A DNA stretch of 64,000 nucleotides from Pseudomonas putida (GCF_002741075.1 NZ_CP016634.1:1380501-1444500), one strand, 5' to 3'; positions 38,078-47,452 are shown, numbered from the stretch's first letter. Notes: generated from the sequence alone by a model not told the origin. Translations and numbers: made by a program.

Positions 38078-40468
38078 TCAATAACTGGCGCGCAAGGTCA
38101 AGGTCAGGTTCCGTGGCTCGCCATAGAAGTTCGACCCCCAGGCACTGTCGACCCGATCGTAGTACTTGCGATCGAACAGGTTGTTGGCCGTCAGGGTCGA
38201 GCTCAGGTTCTCGCTGAACTTGTAGCCCACCTGCGCGGTGGTGACCGCGTACCCGCCCTGGACGAAGTCAACGGCACCACGGGTGTAGGAGGTCTCACTG
38301 ACCACACGGGTACCGCCGGCCACATGGAAGCCTTTGAGCGCGCCGTCGAGGAACTCGTACTTGGTCCACAGGTTGAAGTTGTGCTTGGGCGTGATGGTGC
38401 TGAACTGGCTGCCTTTGCTCACGCCGTTGGTGGTGTCGTCCTCCAGCAGCTTGGTCATGGTGAAGGCATAGCCCGTGGCAATGCTCCAGTTGTCGGTCAG
38501 GTTGCCGGTCAGCTCGGTTTCCCAGCCTTGGCTGCGGACCTTGCCGCTGGCTTCGTAGCCGTTGACGCCGTTCCACTGGGCACGGTTCTCGTCGAAGATC
38601 TGGAACATCGCAAGGGAGGCGTTCAGGCGTCCATCGAGCAGTTCCTGCTTCAGACCCACTTCATACTGCTTGCCCTTGCGCGGGCCGACCATCTGCTTGC
38701 CGGTCGCGTCGGTTTCGCTCTGTGGCTTGAACACGCTGGTGTAGCTGGCGTAGGCCGAAAGCTCGGGGGTCAGCTTGTAGACGATGGCGCCGTAGGGGAT
38801 GGCCTTGGCATTGGTCTCGGTGGACGGGTTGCCGAAGTTGTTGAAGAAGGTGTTGGCGTTCTTCGCGTGCGCCTCGAACCAGGTCACACGGCTGCCCAGA
38901 ATCACGTCCAGCTCGTCGGTCACGCTGAGCTTGGTACGCCCGTAGATCCCGTACTGCTCGCTCTTGGAGTAGTTGAAGTTGGTGTGGGGCATGTCCAGGT
39001 GCGGCAGGTCGTTGGCGCCGCCGATGCCGATCGGAAAGCCGTCCGCCCAGCCGTCGCCGTCAAGGTCCGCGGTGCCGTAGGTGAAGGCTTTGTCCAGGTG
39101 CTGGTATTCGCCGCCGAGGGTGAACTCGTGGGTGCGCCCGGCAAAGGTGAACGGCGAGGTGACGAAGCTGTCCAGGCCCAGGGTCTTGATGCGGGTGTAG
39201 TAGGAGTACATCGACGCCATGGCGGTGTTGGTCGCCGGGTCCACGCCGTCGGTGGTCCAGGTGAACTCGCGGGTCGGGGTGCGGGCGTCGCGGTAGGTCA
39301 GCGAAGTCTTCCACTGGCCGCCGTTGTCCAGCGCGTGGTCGAGCTCGGTGAAGGCTTCCCAGGTCTCTTCCTTGAGGGTGTTCCACTTGGCGTCGATGTA
39401 AGTGTGGCGGCCCACGTCCAGCAGCTTGCCATTGGCATAGGCCGGCAGGCCGAACGCCGGGGTGGAGTCGTTCTTCTGGTAGGCACCGCCGAACGACAGG
39501 GTGGTGCTCGGGTCCAGGTCCATTTCCAGGCGGCCGTAGAACATCGGGCGTTCGTTTTCGACGTAGTCGACGAACGACTTGTTGTTCTCGTAGGCGGTGA
39601 CCGCACGACCACGGATCGTGCCTTCGGCGTTCAGCGGGCCGGTGACATCGACCATGGTGCGGTAGCGATCCCAGGAACCTGCGGCCACTTCGCCGTTCAG
39701 GGCGAAGGTGTCCAGGGCGCGCTTGCGCACCACGTTGATGGTCCCGGCAGGCTCGCCCGAGCCCGCGTACAGGCCGCTCGGGCCGCGCAGCACTTCGACG
39801 CGGTCGTACATCGCCAGGTCGAAGCTGGTGGCCATGTCGCCTTGGCCGGTGATCTGCGAGACGCCATCGACCTGCACCTGGTCCACCAAGAAGCCGCGCA
39901 TGTACACGTCGTTGAGGCTGGAGCCGGTGTTGTAGGTCTTGATGGTGGCGCCGGTGACCTGGCGCATCGCGTCCTGCAGGTTGTTCATGTTCTGGTCATC
40001 CATGCGCTGGCGGGTGACCACGGTCACGGACTGCGGGATGTCCTTCAGGCGTTCGGTGCCTTTGCCGATGGTCACTGCCTGGGCCGCATAGGAATGCGTG
40101 CCTTCGGAGGTGGCACTCAGGGCCTTGCCGTCGATCTGGATGTTCCCCAACTCCAGAGCGTCGCCGGCCGAGGGGCCCTGCAGGGTGACTTGAGAGCCGT
40201 CGATGCTGTAGCGCACACCGGTGCCTTGCAGCATCTGACGCAGGGCCTGTTGCGGGTCCAGGCGGCCGTTGACCGCGGTGGAGCGCTTGCCGCCGACCGT
40301 CTCGGGGCTGAACAGGATCTGCAGGTTGGTCTGCTGGCCGAGGGCTTGCAGCGCCGAACCTAGCGGTTGCGACGGGATGTTCAACTGGACTTCCTGGGCC
40401 TGGACGATGGCCGCGCAAGGCAGCATGAGAGCCAGGGCCAGCGGTGACAGTGCGTGTTTGACAGACAT
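38078..40468 (-). CDS. fpvA: FpvA-like ferripyoverdine TonB-dependent receptor with signalling domain
   Basis: A 796-residue outer-membrane receptor. Residues 1-24 are a signal peptide ending VQA. About 26-100 form the STN signalling domain (IPSQPLGSALQALGQQTNLQ), which in FpvA contacts the anti-sigma factor FpvR. The plug runs from about 145 to 270 (DIPQSVTVVTRQRM, VEVLRGPSGLYAG). The 22-strand barrel then extends to the terminal aromatic residue in LRASY. The STN domain indicates that ligand binding signals to ECF sigma factors, PvdS and FpvI in P. aeruginosa. It lies downstream of pvdA and pvdE in the same direction, but 131 bp and a hairpin separate it from pvdE, so it probably has its own promoter. 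Confidence 0.92.
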   Translation of the reverse strand: MSVKHALSPLALALMLPCAAIVQAQEVQLNIPSQPLGSALQALGQQTNLQILFSPETVGGKRSTAVNGRLDPQQALRQMLQGTGVRYSIDGSQVTLQGPSAGDALELGNIQIDGKALSATSEGTHSYAAQAVTIGKGTERLKDIPQSVTVVTRQRMDDQNMNNLQDAMRQVTGATIKTYNTGSSLNDVYMRGFLVDQVQVDGVSQITGQGDMATSFDLAMYDRVEVLRGPSGLYAGSGEPAGTINVVRKRALDTFALNGEVAAGSWDRYRTMVDVTGPLNAEGTIRGRAVTAYENNKSFVDYVENERPMFYGRLEMDLDPSTTLSFGGAYQKNDSTPAFGLPAYANGKLLDVGRHTYIDAKWNTLKEETWEAFTELDHALDNGGQWKTSLTYRDARTPTREFTWTTDGVDPATNTAMASMYSYYTRIKTLGLDSFVTSPFTFAGRTHEFTLGGEYQHLDKAFTYGTADLDGDGWADGFPIGIGGANDLPHLDMPHTNFNYSKSEQYGIYGRTKLSVTDELDVILGSRVTWFEAHAKNANTFFNNFGNPSTETNAKAIPYGAIVYKLTPELSAYASYTSVFKPQSETDATGKQMVGPRKGKQYEVGLKQELLDGRLNASLAMFQIFDENRAQWNGVNGYEASGKVRSQGWETELTGNLTDNWSIATGYAFTMTKLLEDDTTNGVSKGSQFSTITPKHNFNLWTKYEFLDGALKGFHVAGGTRVVSETSYTRGAVDFVQGGYAVTTAQVGYKFSENLSSTLTANNLFDRKYYDRVDSAWGSNFYGEPRNLTLTLRASY

Positions 40469-40504
40469 CGTGTTTCCTTCGAGGGAACTTGTAATTTTGG
40501 GGTT

Positions 40505-40523
40505 AATGAGAGTTGTTCGTATT
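40505..40523. promoter_or_regulatory. Candidate Fur box upstream of fpvA
   Basis: AATGAGAGTTGTTCGTATT lies 37 bp before the fpvA start. It matches the common iron-box variant AATGAGAATCATTATCATT at 13 of 19 positions by hand count. No PvdS box was found in the gap. Confidence 0.4.
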
Positions 40524-40587
40524 CAAGAAGAAGACGCATAGCCTTCTGAAAACCGGAAAAAATTCTTTCAGGCCGTTAGAAAAGTGG

Positions 40588-40608
40588 CGCGCCTGAGGTT
40601 CAGGCGCG
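40588..40608 (-). terminator. Hairpin at the pvdE stop codon
   Basis: CGCGCCTGA and TCAGGCGCG form a perfect 9-bp stem with a 3-base loop that includes the pvdE stop codon. On the minus strand the following sequence is only weakly T-rich (CCACTTTTCT), so termination may be partial, allowing some read-through into fpvA. Confidence 0.5.
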
Positions 40609-42246
40609 TTCAGTCAAGGGATGCAGTTGGCCGCTGCGTATGTCGATGAGCTGGTCAGCCAGGTCGAAATAGCGGTCGTCGTGGGAGATCACGATCACCG
40701 TCTTGCCCTGGCGTTTGAGGTCCGGCAGCAGCTCGGTGTAGAAGACCTTGCGAAACGCTGGATCCTGGTCGGCGGCCCACTCGTCGAACACCAGCACGGG
40801 GCGCTCGTCGAGCCAGGCGTGGAGCAGGGCCAAGCGCTTGCGCTGGCCGGTGGACAGATCGGTGGTGGAGAACGCGCCGTCGCGGATGGTCACCTTGTGC
40901 GCCAGCTCCAGGCGTTCGAGGTAGGCCTGGGTATGCTCGGGCAGCACGCCCTTGCGTGCGAGCAGCTCCTGGAACAGGAAGAAGTCGGCGAACACGGTGG
41001 TGAACAACTGGCGATAGTCGTCACGCTGGGCAGGGCCGATGACTTGGCCGTTGAGCAGCACCTGGCCGCCGTGGGGCTCATACAGGCCCAGCAACAGCTT
41101 GATCAGGGTGGTCTTGCCGCTGCCGTTCTGGCCGACGATGAACAGCAGCTCGCCCGGCATGACCTTCAGGTCGAGCGGCCCCATGCCAAAGGCAGGCAGG
41201 CCGTCGACGCTGGGGAAGGCATAGGTCAGCCCGCGCAGTTCCAGGCTCTTGAACACAGGGCGTGGGCCGCTCTCGGTGCTGGGCAGCAGGAACGGCTCGG
41301 GTGTGGCAAAGGCAGCGTTCATCTCGGCGATGCGCTTGACGGCGACGGCGTTGCGGCTGATCAGCGGCAGCAGGCTGAGCACCGACTCCATGGGGCCTTT
41401 CATGAACAGCAAGGTCATGATGAAACCGCTGAGCACGTTGTTTTCGACCGGTACGCCCCAGGTCTGCAGGGCCAGGCACAGGCCGATGACCATGAAGAAC
41501 AGCAGCGAGCCGAAGGTGCTGGCGCTCAGGAAGATGTTCACCGAGCGGATCTGCAAGGCGGCGATGCGCTGCACGGTGGGGATCACCTGTTCGCGGTACA
41601 GGGTGTGCCGGCGCTGGCGGTGCATGCGCAGCTCCTTGGCCCCCTCGGCCATGCTGCGGTAATACTTCTGCAACTGGTCTTCTTCCTCCCGCGCCGCTTC
41701 GAAGCCGCCCATGCCATGGCTGCGTGCCACGTACTGGGCGATGCAGCCCAGCACCACTGCGCTGGCGGTGATCAGGAACATCGTCCCATCGAGCATTGCC
41801 AGGTAGCCCAGGCAGCCCAGGGTCACGGTCAGGGAGACGATCAGCTGCGGCAGGCCGAAGGTGAAGTCGCTCACGGTGTCGATGTCGTGGGTCAGGACCG
41901 GGATCAGGCGATGGCTGCGGTAGCGCTCCAACTGCTCGATCGGGGCGCAGAGCACCTTGCCGCCCAGGGAGATGCGCAGGCGCGCGATCACATGCTGGCC
42001 AACGTAGTTGGTGCCGATGTTCGCGGCGATGGCGCAACCCAAAGCCAGCGCGCACAACCCGGCAAAGCCGAGCATGACCGCGCTGGCGATGGCCTGCTCG
42101 CTGTGCATCAGGGCGTTGATCCGCGCCAGCAGCGCCGTCACGCTCAGGCCGCCGACGATCCCCAGTACGATGGAGATGGCCAGGGTGGGCAGCAGCGGGC
42201 GCAGGATCGAAAGCAGTTCGCGGGATGTAGCCGTTGTCGAGCTCAT
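40600..42246 (-). CDS. pvdE: PvdE, ABC exporter of the pyoverdine precursor
   Basis: A 548-residue fused ABC exporter. The N-terminal half carries about six membrane helices (first at residues 17-40 and 58-80). The C-terminal ATPase has Walker A GQNGSGKTT near 373, the variant signature LSTGQRKR near 460 and Walker B VLVFDEW near 482, with Trp after the catalytic Glu. In P. aeruginosa PvdE moves the cytoplasmic, still acylated pyoverdine precursor into the periplasm. The order pvdA-pvdE with a 27-bp gap indicates a shared transcript from the PvdS promoter before pvdA. Confidence 0.92.
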   Translation of the reverse strand: MSSTTATSRELLSILRPLLPTLAISIVLGIVGGLSVTALLARINALMHSEQAIASAVMLGFAGLCALALGCAIAANIGTNYVGQHVIARLRISLGGKVLCAPIEQLERYRSHRLIPVLTHDIDTVSDFTFGLPQLIVSLTVTLGCLGYLAMLDGTMFLITASAVVLGCIAQYVARSHGMGGFEAAREEEDQLQKYYRSMAEGAKELRMHRQRRHTLYREQVIPTVQRIAALQIRSVNIFLSASTFGSLLFFMVIGLCLALQTWGVPVENNVLSGFIMTLLFMKGPMESVLSLLPLISRNAVAVKRIAEMNAAFATPEPFLLPSTESGPRPVFKSLELRGLTYAFPSVDGLPAFGMGPLDLKVMPGELLFIVGQNGSGKTTLIKLLLGLYEPHGGQVLLNGQVIGPAQRDDYRQLFTTVFADFFLFQELLARKGVLPEHTQAYLERLELAHKVTIRDGAFSTTDLSTGQRKRLALLHAWLDERPVLVFDEWAADQDPAFRKVFYTELLPDLKRQGKTVIVISHDDRYFDLADQLIDIRSGQLHPLTERA

Positions 42247-42273
42247 GAAGCGTCCTCAGGAAAGGGCCGCGCG

Positions 42274-43608
42274 TTATGCGCGGCTCAGGGCGACGGCTTC
42301 ACGCAGCCCGGCTCGCTGGCCGGCCAGGGTCTGGTACAGCGACTGGCCGATTTCGCTGGCGCGCATCGGCAGCACCGAGAGCAAGGTGTCGGACAAACCA
42401 TGGGAGCTTTCGCAGAAGCCTTGCAGGTACACCGCCGCCTGCAGGTCGTCGCTGGCCAGGGCCCGGTAGTCACGATCGACCACGAAGTCCTTCAGGTGCT
42501 GTTGCAGTGGTGCCAGGAGTTCGCGGTGCGAACGGCGCTCGTAGCCGGTGGCGAGGATTACCGCGTCGTAGCGGTGGGTCTGTTGCTGGTGGGTGGCCAG
42601 GTCCTGCAGGGTCAGTTCGATGCCCTCGGCGGTGGCGGTGGCCGCCTCGACCTGGCGTCGGCAGAGCACGGCGTGGCGGAACTGGTGGGCGACCTTCTGG
42701 CGATAGAGGATGCCGTAGATGCGCTCGAGCAGGTCGATGTCCACGACCGAGTAGTTGGTGTTGTGGTACTCGTCGATCAGTTTCTTGCGCTCGGGCTGGC
42801 TCTGGTTGAACACCAGGTCCGTGTACTGCGGCGCGAAGATCTCATTGACGAACGGGCTGTCGTCGGCGGGCTTGAGGGCCGAGGCGCGTACGATCATGTC
42901 GACTTTCACCGACGGGTAGCTGTCGTTCAGGTCGATGAAGGCCTCCGCCGCGCTCTGGCCAGAGCCGATGATGGCGATGCGCATCGGCTTGCCTTCGCTG
43001 CAGGGCAGGGCGGCCAGGCTCTTGAGGTAGGTGGAGTGGTGGAAGACCCGCGGATCACCCTTGAACGCAGCGAAGGTCGCCGGCACTTTCGGCGTGCCGC
43101 CGGTGCCGACCACCACCGAGCGGGACAGACGGCGACGCTCCTGGCCGGCTGCGTCGCGGGAGATCACTTGCAAGTGCTGGATGCGCCCGGCTTCCAGGAC
43201 CGGTTCGATGCGTACCACTTCCTCGCCATAGGCGGCCTGGGTGGCGAAGTGATCGGCCGCCCAGCGCAGGTAGTCGTTGTACTCCAGGCGGCAGGGGTAG
43301 AAGGTGCCCAGGTTGACGAAGTCGACCAGGCGCTGCTTCTGGTGCAGGTAGTTGACGAAGCTGTAGGGGCTGGTCGGGTTGCGTAGGGACACCAGGTCCT
43401 TGAGAAAGGAGATCTGCAGTTCGCTCTGGGTGGCCAGGGTGTCGCCGTGCCAGCGGTAGTTGCGTTGCTTGTCGATGAACAGGGCATCGAGGGCGTAGCC
43501 GTGGGTGTCGGCGAGTTCTTCCAGGGCGATGGCCAAGGCCAGGTTGGAAGGGCCGAAGCCGACGCCAATGAGGTCGTGAAGGGGCTCGGAGGTAGGGTGC
43601 TGGCTCAT
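42274..43608 (-). CDS. pvdA: PvdA, L-ornithine N5-monooxygenase
   Basis: A 444-residue flavoprotein that hydroxylates the delta-amino group of ornithine to make N5-hydroxyornithine, the residue used by the last module of synthetase 3. The FAD motif GVGFGPSNLALA is near residue 16, the NADPH motif GSGQSAAE near 215 and the C-terminal ATGYE near 360. The start is ATG 43608; a 23-codon upstream extension lacks a signal. No formyltransferase gene (pvdF) was seen, which agrees with a cyclic rather than formylated hydroxyornithine. It is transcribed from a perfect PvdS box 77 bp upstream, located in the end of pvdO. Confidence 0.94.
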   Translation of the reverse strand: MSQHPTSEPLHDLIGVGFGPSNLALAIALEELADTHGYALDALFIDKQRNYRWHGDTLATQSELQISFLKDLVSLRNPTSPYSFVNYLHQKQRLVDFVNLGTFYPCRLEYNDYLRWAADHFATQAAYGEEVVRIEPVLEAGRIQHLQVISRDAAGQERRRLSRSVVVGTGGTPKVPATFAAFKGDPRVFHHSTYLKSLAALPCSEGKPMRIAIIGSGQSAAEAFIDLNDSYPSVKVDMIVRASALKPADDSPFVNEIFAPQYTDLVFNQSQPERKKLIDEYHNTNYSVVDIDLLERIYGILYRQKVAHQFRHAVLCRRQVEAATATAEGIELTLQDLATHQQQTHRYDAVILATGYERRSHRELLAPLQQHLKDFVVDRDYRALASDDLQAAVYLQGFCESSHGLSDTLLSVLPMRASEIGQSLYQTLAGQRAGLREAVALSRA

Positions 43609-43684
43609 GGTTGACGATTCCTCGGGGTCTGTCGAAGGTGGGTGCCGTGACGGCACCCGGGTCCTGCGCATGTACACCGATAGA

Positions 43685-43708
43685 ACGAGCCGTCAGCCGT
43701 GCAATTTA
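43685..43708 (-). promoter_or_regulatory. PvdS promoter of pvdA-pvdE, at the end of pvdO
   Basis: On the minus strand TAAAT (43708-43704), 16 bases, then CGT (43687-43685), a perfect iron-starvation box. It overlaps the last five codons and stop of pvdO. Confidence 0.9.
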
Positions 43709-44601
43709 GAACTCTTCTCGTTCTCGAGTTCACGGACGACGCGAAAGCCGATCCAGTCGCCACGGTCATCTGGATAGGTCTGATTGCGGTTGCCTGAACG
43801 CGAGAAGATCGGGGCCTCGCCCCAGTCGTTGCCGCGCAGTTGCACCAGCTCGCAGTTGGGCTCCTTCCAGGCGCTGCCATCGCTGGGGGCGCCGACGTAG
43901 CTGTCGTGGTAGCAGTCGGCGGTCCACTCGTAGACATTGCCGTGCATGTCGTACAAGCCAAAGGCGTTGGGTGGGTAGCTGCCCACGGGGGCGGTGTAGC
44001 TGTAGCCGTCCTTGGGACCGTAGACGTTGGCATGGCGGGTGATTTCGTACGCGGCATCCGGGTCCAGGGGGAAGGGGAACGGCCCGGTGCTGCCGGCACG
44101 GGCGGCGTATTCGCGCTCCGCCTCGCTGATCATGCGGTAGGTATGGCCGGTCTTTTTCGACAGCCATGCGACATAGGTCTCGACATCCTTGTAGCTCATG
44201 CACACGGCAGGGTGGCGGTCGGCGGTTTTGGGGTCGAGCTTGTAGCTCGGCACGCTGTTGGTGCAGCGCCGGCCTGGGCGATCGTCACCGTCGGCGATGA
44301 CAGTGCCGGTCTGCTTGAGGTAGGCCTGCCACTGGCCTGCGGTGACGTGAAAACGGCTGACGGCGAAGGGCTTGTCGAGGGTCACCAGGTGCATCGGGCC
44401 TTCATCGGCCTGGCGACCGGGCTCGTCATCCGGGGTGCCCATCTGGAAGCTGCCGGCTGGCAGCACCACCATCTGCGGGCAGTCCTTGCAGTCCTGGAAC
44501 ACCTCGCCGGGCTTATGGTCGTGGGCGCCTTGCGCCGGGCCTGCGAGCAGGCAGCCGAGCAGGCCGAGTAGGGATAACGGGCGTAGCAGGTTCGTGGGCA
44601 T
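43693..44601 (-). CDS. pvdO: PvdO, periplasmic pyoverdine maturation protein
   Basis: A 302-residue exported protein of the formylglycine-generating-enzyme (FGE-sulfatase) fold. A signal peptide (about residues 1-25) is followed by VVLPAGSFQMGTP near 45, AVSRFHVTAGQWQAY and the terminal DWIGFRVVRE that mark this fold. In P. aeruginosa PvdO carries out the last oxidation from dihydropyoverdine to the fluorescent chromophore. It lies 22 bp after pvdN in a pvdMNO operon. Its 3' end also carries the promoter for pvdA. Confidence 0.9.
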   Translation of the reverse strand: MPTNLLRPLSLLGLLGCLLAGPAQGAHDHKPGEVFQDCKDCPQMVVLPAGSFQMGTPDDEPGRQADEGPMHLVTLDKPFAVSRFHVTAGQWQAYLKQTGTVIADGDDRPGRRCTNSVPSYKLDPKTADRHPAVCMSYKDVETYVAWLSKKTGHTYRMISEAEREYAARAGSTGPFPFPLDPDAAYEITRHANVYGPKDGYSYTAPVGSYPPNAFGLYDMHGNVYEWTADCYHDSYVGAPSDGSAWKEPNCELVQLRGNDWGEAPIFSRSGNRNQTYPDDRGDWIGFRVVRELENEKSSKLHG

Positions 44602-44623
44602 CGTGGGTTCCTTCCTGTGGCGG

Positions 44624-45907
44624 TCAAAGCGTGCGCTTGAGCAGTGCGAGGGTGCGGTCGATCTCCTGCTCGTTGTTGAGTAGCCCCGGTGCGGTGCGGA
44701 TCACCGGGCCCGCGTCGCGGTACACGGCATCGACCATCACCCGGTTCTCGATCAGGTAGTTGGCGAAGCGGTCCTGGTCTTCCTGGGCCTTGACGCGGAA
44801 GAAGGTGAACCCGGCCGAATGGGTGTTGCCTTGCGGGGTGACCAGTTGGAGTTGGTCGATTTCTGCCAGGCGCTGTTTGAAGTAGTCGTTGAGCTGGTGG
44901 ATGCGCGCCTGCACGTCGGCCTTGCCCAATTGCAGGTGCAGCTCGAAGGCCTTGCCCACCGACCAGCGGTGCTCGAAGCTGTGGTAGCCCCCGGGGGTCA
45001 TGATGGTGGCGAAGTCCTCGTCCTCGGAGAAGGTGGCGAAGGTCGGCACCAGGTGGTCCTGCAGTTTTTCGCTGGCGGCACAGATCAGCCCTGTACCCCG
45101 TGGGCCGAACATCCACTTGTGGGTACCGGCGATGAAGTAGTCGCAGTTGAAGTCGGCGAATTGCGCATTCTCCACGCCAAACCCATGCACGCCGTCGACC
45201 ACGTAAATGATGCGGTCCTGCTCGTCGCGGTCGCGATTGTGCCGGCGCACCAGCTCGCCGATCTGGCCGATGGGCAGTTTCACGCCGCTGCCCGAGTGCA
45301 CCCAGGTCATGCCCAGTACGCGGGTGTTGGGGCCGATGGCGCGGTCGAGGGTCTGCAGGATGCGTTCGGTGCTGACATTCCAGGCCTCGTCGAACAGGCG
45401 CAGCTTGCGCACCTGGGTGCCTTGGCGGCGTTGGCGCAGATCGAAGCTGGTGTTGGCCGAGTAGTGCTCGTGCTCGGTGGTCAGGATCTCTTGGTGTGAC
45501 GCCACTTTCAGGCCCGCGTAGATCATCCCCAGGCCTTCGGTGGTGCTGCCGGTCAGGGCGATCTGGCGCGGCTTCACGCCCAGGTAGCGCCCGGCCCATT
45601 CGCGCACGTCGGCCTCGCGTTTCCACACCGCCTGGCTGTGCCAGTCCATCCACTGCGCCGGGTTGCGGTCGAGCTCGGCGCGGTAGCGGTCGATGCTCTC
45701 CTGCACCGGGCGGGGGTGAGTGGTCACCAGGAAGTTGGACAGGTGAATCACGTCCGGCGCCTGGGGGAACAGCGTGCGCAGCTGGCGCCACTTGTCCTGG
45801 CCGGTCAGCGGCAGCGCAGGCGCGCTGCTGGCCAGGGCGTGGGGCATCATCGGCAGGCTGGCGGCCAGCAGGCCGGCTTGCTTGAGGAAGGTGCGGCGGT
45901 TGCTCAT
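44624..45907 (-). CDS. pvdN: PvdN, Tat-exported PLP-dependent enzyme of pyoverdine side-chain modification
   Basis: A 427-residue class V aminotransferase-like enzyme. The start at 45907 is fixed by the twin-arginine signal (NRRTFLKQ followed by a hydrophobic stretch ending ALAS). The PLP-lysine region is visible in DYFIAGTHKWMFGPRG near 240. PvdN converts the chromophore-bound glutamate side chain to the succinamide form in the periplasm. Much longer frames in this register are shadows of pvdM. It is 17 bp downstream of pvdM. Confidence 0.92.
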   Translation of the reverse strand: MSNRRTFLKQAGLLAASLPMMPHALASSAPALPLTGQDKWRQLRTLFPQAPDVIHLSNFLVTTHPRPVQESIDRYRAELDRNPAQWMDWHSQAVWKREADVREWAGRYLGVKPRQIALTGSTTEGLGMIYAGLKVASHQEILTTEHEHYSANTSFDLRQRRQGTQVRKLRLFDEAWNVSTERILQTLDRAIGPNTRVLGMTWVHSGSGVKLPIGQIGELVRRHNRDRDEQDRIIYVVDGVHGFGVENAQFADFNCDYFIAGTHKWMFGPRGTGLICAASEKLQDHLVPTFATFSEDEDFATIMTPGGYHSFEHRWSVGKAFELHLQLGKADVQARIHQLNDYFKQRLAEIDQLQLVTPQGNTHSAGFTFFRVKAQEDQDRFANYLIENRVMVDAVYRDAGPVIRTAPGLLNNEQEIDRTLALLKRTL

Positions 45908-45924
45908 GAGCGGTCTGGCCTTGA

Positions 45925-47274
45925 TCAGCGGGTGGCGACGGGGTGGGCGGATTTTTGCACCTGCTCCCACACGCGCAGGAAGTTGCCGGCCCACAGCTTG
46001 GCGATGTCGGTTTCGCTGTAGCCGCGGGTCAGCAGTTCGGCGGTGACGTTGCGGATTTCGCTGACGTCCTTCCAGCCCTCCAGGCCGCCGCCGTCGTTGA
46101 AGTCCGAGCTGATGCCGACGTGGTCGATGCCGACTTTCTTGACGGTGTAGTCGATGGCATCGACGTACTGTTTGAGGGTGGCCTTGGGTTCTTCGTCGAG
46201 GATGCCGTAGAGGGCGCTTGCGTATTCGCCGAAGCGGGCCTCGGGCCAGATGGCGATCACCGCATCGCCCGGCATCAGGGCGTTGGCCAGGCCCTGCAAG
46301 GGCGGCAGGTCGAAACGCGCGCGCAGGGCGTCGAGCTTGTCCAGCACCGGCTTGCCCAGCGGTTTGAGGTACTGGCCGAAGCCGACCACCTGGATCACGC
46401 CGCCGCTGTCCTTGATCAGTTGCATCTCTTTGTCCGAGAGGTTGCGCGGGATGTCCACCAGCGCCCGTGGCGCCGAGTGGGAAGCGACGATCGGGGCACG
46501 GGAGAGGCGCGCGACGTCCTTCAGGGCCAACGTGGACATCTGCGACACATCGATGATCACGCCCAGATCGTTCAGGCGCTTGACTGCCTGCTCGCCCAGC
46601 GGCGACAGACCGCCCAGGGCGTCGGCGGTGTCGTTGAAGAACGGCAGCGGGCGTGAAGAATCGGCCCAGTCGTTGTTGCCGGTGTAGCTGAAGCCGAACA
46701 TGCGCATGCCACGCGCGGCCCACAGGTCGAGCTGCGAAAGATCATGGCCGAGGGGGTAAGCGTTGAGCATGCTGATGAAGATGGCGAACTTGCCTTCGCC
46801 GTTCAGGCGCCGGAAGTCCTCGGGGGTGTAGGCGATGCCGACCTGATTGGGAAAGTCGCGGACCATGCCGGTGATGATCTTGTAGCGCACTTCCTGCTGG
46901 TGGCGGGCCTCGTCGACGAAGCCTGGGGTGGGGCGGTGCGGGGCGTTGGGGCCGTTCCAGATCTCCGGCCAGCCGAACAGGGTCAGCGCCGCGCCAGAGA
47001 GCCGGCCACGGCCGGCCTTGACCAGGTCGAACTGGCCGGGGCCATCCTTGTCGAGCTCATTGCCTGCTGTGCCCAGGTCCAGTGGCACCGTCACGTGGCT
47101 GTCGAAGGACAGTATGTGCTCGTGCAGGGCGTTGGCCTGTTCGACGATGGGGCGTGGGTAGCCAGGGGCCTGGCCGAACCAGTGGAAGTAGCCAGCGGCG
47201 CCAAGGGCCGCGACCAGGGCCAGGGGCAGGCCGATGTACAGGGCTTTGCGGGAACGGGTCGTGGTCATTGCCAT
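45925..47274 (-). CDS. pvdM: PvdM, membrane-anchored dipeptidase-like protein of pyoverdine maturation
   Basis: A 449-residue protein with an N-terminal membrane anchor (ALYIGLPLALVAALGAAGYF, residues 11-30) and a renal-dipeptidase (peptidase M19) fold. Metal-site segments are visible in LSFDSHVTV near 54, the SHSAPRAL stretch near 264 and VGISSDFNDGGG near 400. In P. aeruginosa PvdM is needed in the periplasm for oxidation to the mature chromophore, not for peptide cleavage. It is the first gene of pvdMNO and is preceded by a perfect PvdS box 70 bp upstream. Confidence 0.92.
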   Translation of the reverse strand: MAMTTTRSRKALYIGLPLALVAALGAAGYFHWFGQAPGYPRPIVEQANALHEHILSFDSHVTVPLDLGTAGNELDKDGPGQFDLVKAGRGRLSGAALTLFGWPEIWNGPNAPHRPTPGFVDEARHQQEVRYKIITGMVRDFPNQVGIAYTPEDFRRLNGEGKFAIFISMLNAYPLGHDLSQLDLWAARGMRMFGFSYTGNNDWADSSRPLPFFNDTADALGGLSPLGEQAVKRLNDLGVIIDVSQMSTLALKDVARLSRAPIVASHSAPRALVDIPRNLSDKEMQLIKDSGGVIQVVGFGQYLKPLGKPVLDKLDALRARFDLPPLQGLANALMPGDAVIAIWPEARFGEYASALYGILDEEPKATLKQYVDAIDYTVKKVGIDHVGISSDFNDGGGLEGWKDVSEIRNVTAELLTRGYSETDIAKLWAGNFLRVWEQVQKSAHPVATR

Positions 47275-47344
47275 CTCGTTGTGGGGCTGATCGGGCGAGG
47301 TGCCGGGCAGGTATGGGCCAGGGCAGGGCTCGGGTATCAGGTGG

Positions 47345-47368
47345 ACGAGTGGCAGGGCGGTAAATTTA
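47345..47368 (-). promoter_or_regulatory. PvdS promoter of pvdMNO
   Basis: On the minus strand TAAAT (47368-47364), 16 bases, then CGT (47347-47345), a perfect iron-starvation box 70 bp before the pvdM ATG. Confidence 0.9.
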
Positions 47369-47384
47369 TTGCCGAGGGCTGCGA
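47361..47384 (+). promoter_or_regulatory. Near-match PvdS promoter facing the FlxA-like gene
   Basis: TAAAT at 47361-47365, 16 bases, then CGA at 47382-47384, seven of eight key bases. It shares the palindrome TAAATTTA with the pvdM box, so the two promoters overlap back to back. Confidence 0.5.
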
Positions 47385-47452
47385 TTCAAGAAATGCGCCG
47401 GGCGGTCGATAGTACTTGCGTCGAAATAGCCCCCAGGGGCAGGGAGAAACAC

